Below, in pieces: positions 6,326 through 6,717 of a DNA stretch of 6,717 nt (within the stretch, counting starts at the first letter, position 1; every line of letters starts with the position of its first letter). This DNA comes from Tannerellaceae bacterium (GTDB lineage Bacteria > Bacteroidota > Bacteroidia > Bacteroidales > Tannerellaceae): assembly GCA_031267775.1 (NCBI GenBank), contig JAIRYL010000222.1, positions 1-6,717 of the forward strand. Reading direction: 5' to 3'. A model generated the notes under the pieces. That model worked only from the letters and a program-made list of their open reading frames with translations. It was not told the DNA's origin and did no database searches. Both the position numbers and the translations under genes were made by a program.

Positions 6326-6547
6326 TTAATAACCCCCAGTGAAGCGAAGCGACTGGGGGGTAGCGAGACGCCTCCTCTCCTCCCTCAAAGGGAGGGTTGA
6401 ATATCCGAAATAAATACGTATGCAGAGAAAAAGGGATTGTTCCGGAAGTTCCCCAGGTGTATGAACAGCTATTCAACCCTCCGGGTTGACGGGGAGAGAG
6501 GAGGATCATGCTATCCCCCAATCGCTACGCTTCATTGGGGTTATTAA
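6326..6547. repeat. MITE-like element with 78-bp imperfect terminal inverted repeats
   Basis: Positions 6326-6403 align with the reverse complement of 6470-6547 over their full 78 bases, with a few substitutions and small gaps. Both arms start ttaataacccc and end ggagggttgaata. Each arm contains an outer hairpin with an 11-base loop (6333-6359 left, 6516-6540 right) and an inner hairpin. The left inner hairpin is CCTCCCT/AGGGAGG at 6379-6395; the right is TCAACCC/GGGTTGA at 6473-6489. The 66-base core has no coding content. No transposase is present, so if mobile it would be non-autonomous. No target-site duplication could be identified with confidence. Confidence 0.7.
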
Positions 6548-6687
6548 TATTCAGACCTGCGGTCTGTGAAGAAACACAAGATTTTGCAGGTGATCCCAAA
6601 ATAGCCCTGATAGCTGAAAAAATGGGAACAAGCATCAATGCTATTATAAAAGATTCGATAGAAAAAAGATTGGAGGCTATCTCTTAA
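6508..6687 (+). pseudogene. Fragment resembling the C-terminus of a ribbon-helix-helix (HicB/CopG-like) protein
   Basis: An ORF of 59 codons runs from ATG 6508 to TAA 6685-6687. Its first 20 residues or so (MLSPNRYASLGLLIFRPAV) are encoded by the hairpin repeat and the GGTCTG palindrome, so they are not ancestral. The remainder, from about DFAGDPKIALIAEKMG to SINAIIKDSIEKRLEAIS, has the helix-turn-helix spacing of the C-terminal half of ribbon-helix-helix antitoxins (compare the family pattern A-x-x-x-G-x-S-x-N-x-x-I-x-x-x-L). The N-terminal DNA-contacting strand is absent. The likely history is a small antitoxin or regulator gene truncated at its 5' end by repeat insertion. No partner toxin is visible. 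Family assignment is tentative. Confidence 0.4.
6552..6566. repeat. Palindrome CAGACC-TGC-GGTCTG, right copy
   Basis: This perfect 6-bp inverted repeat is the reverse-oriented counterpart of the palindromes at 1360-1374 and 1415-1426. Together with the hairpin at 6516-6540 it reproduces the composite repeat seen on the left of pckA. Confidence 0.7.
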
Positions 6688-6698
6688 ACTTTTATTTC

Positions 6699-6717
6699 AT
6701 GAAACGTATTCGCCCGC
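6699..6717 (+). CDS. Possible start of a further gene (runs off right edge)
   Basis: ATG at 6699 opens MKRIRP and continues to the window edge. The basic N-terminus is compatible with a real start, and it lies 11 bases after the preceding stop. Only six codons are visible and no ribosome binding site is present, so this is a weak call. Confidence 0.22.

Noticed and set aside
6036..6521. 161-codon minus-strand open frame across the yifB end and the right repeats
   Set aside because: It is made of antisense yifB plus repeat sequence; open frames through such palindromes are common by chance.

Overview
The window looks like a chromosomal segment of a Bacteroidota bacterium, most likely order Bacteroidales. 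The evidence is a TAnnTTTG-type promoter upstream of the carboxykinase gene, start codons without clear Shine-Dalgarno sequences, a lipoprotein pairing a DUF4369-like domain with a TlpA-type thioredoxin domain, and a secreted parallel beta-helix protein. Genus cannot be decided from the sequence alone.

Layout. Positions 1-815 (minus strand) hold the N-terminal 271 residues of a secreted beta-helix protein that runs off the left edge. Positions 816-1633 are intergenic. The part next to the beta-helix gene (about 820-1120) contains several hairpins and short open stretches in more than one frame and could be a structured leader; I see nothing recognisable from about 1121 to 1358; 1359-1471 carries dispersed palindromic repeats; the carboxykinase promoter follows. 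Three plus-strand genes come next: pckA (1634-3241) with its own strong terminator, a thioredoxin-fold lipoprotein (3436-4566), and a YifB/ComM-family AAA+ ATPase (4644-6182). Positions 6183-6550 have no convincing gene and are packed with palindromes, including a roughly 220-bp element with 78-bp imperfect terminal inverted repeats. This element abuts, and supplies the first codons of, a short fragment resembling the C-terminus of a ribbon-helix-helix antitoxin (6508-6687). A new gene may begin at 6699.

How the genes work together. The three plus-strand genes are functionally unrelated (central carbon metabolism, envelope redox chemistry, DNA transformation or recombination). The terminator after pckA separates it from the other two; the lipoprotein and yifB are 77 bp apart and could be co-transcribed. 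No defence system, CRISPR array, integrase or transposase is visible. The parts most worth a second look are non-coding: a hairpin family with compensatory base changes, inverted copies of it around the three-gene block, and the possible structured leader.
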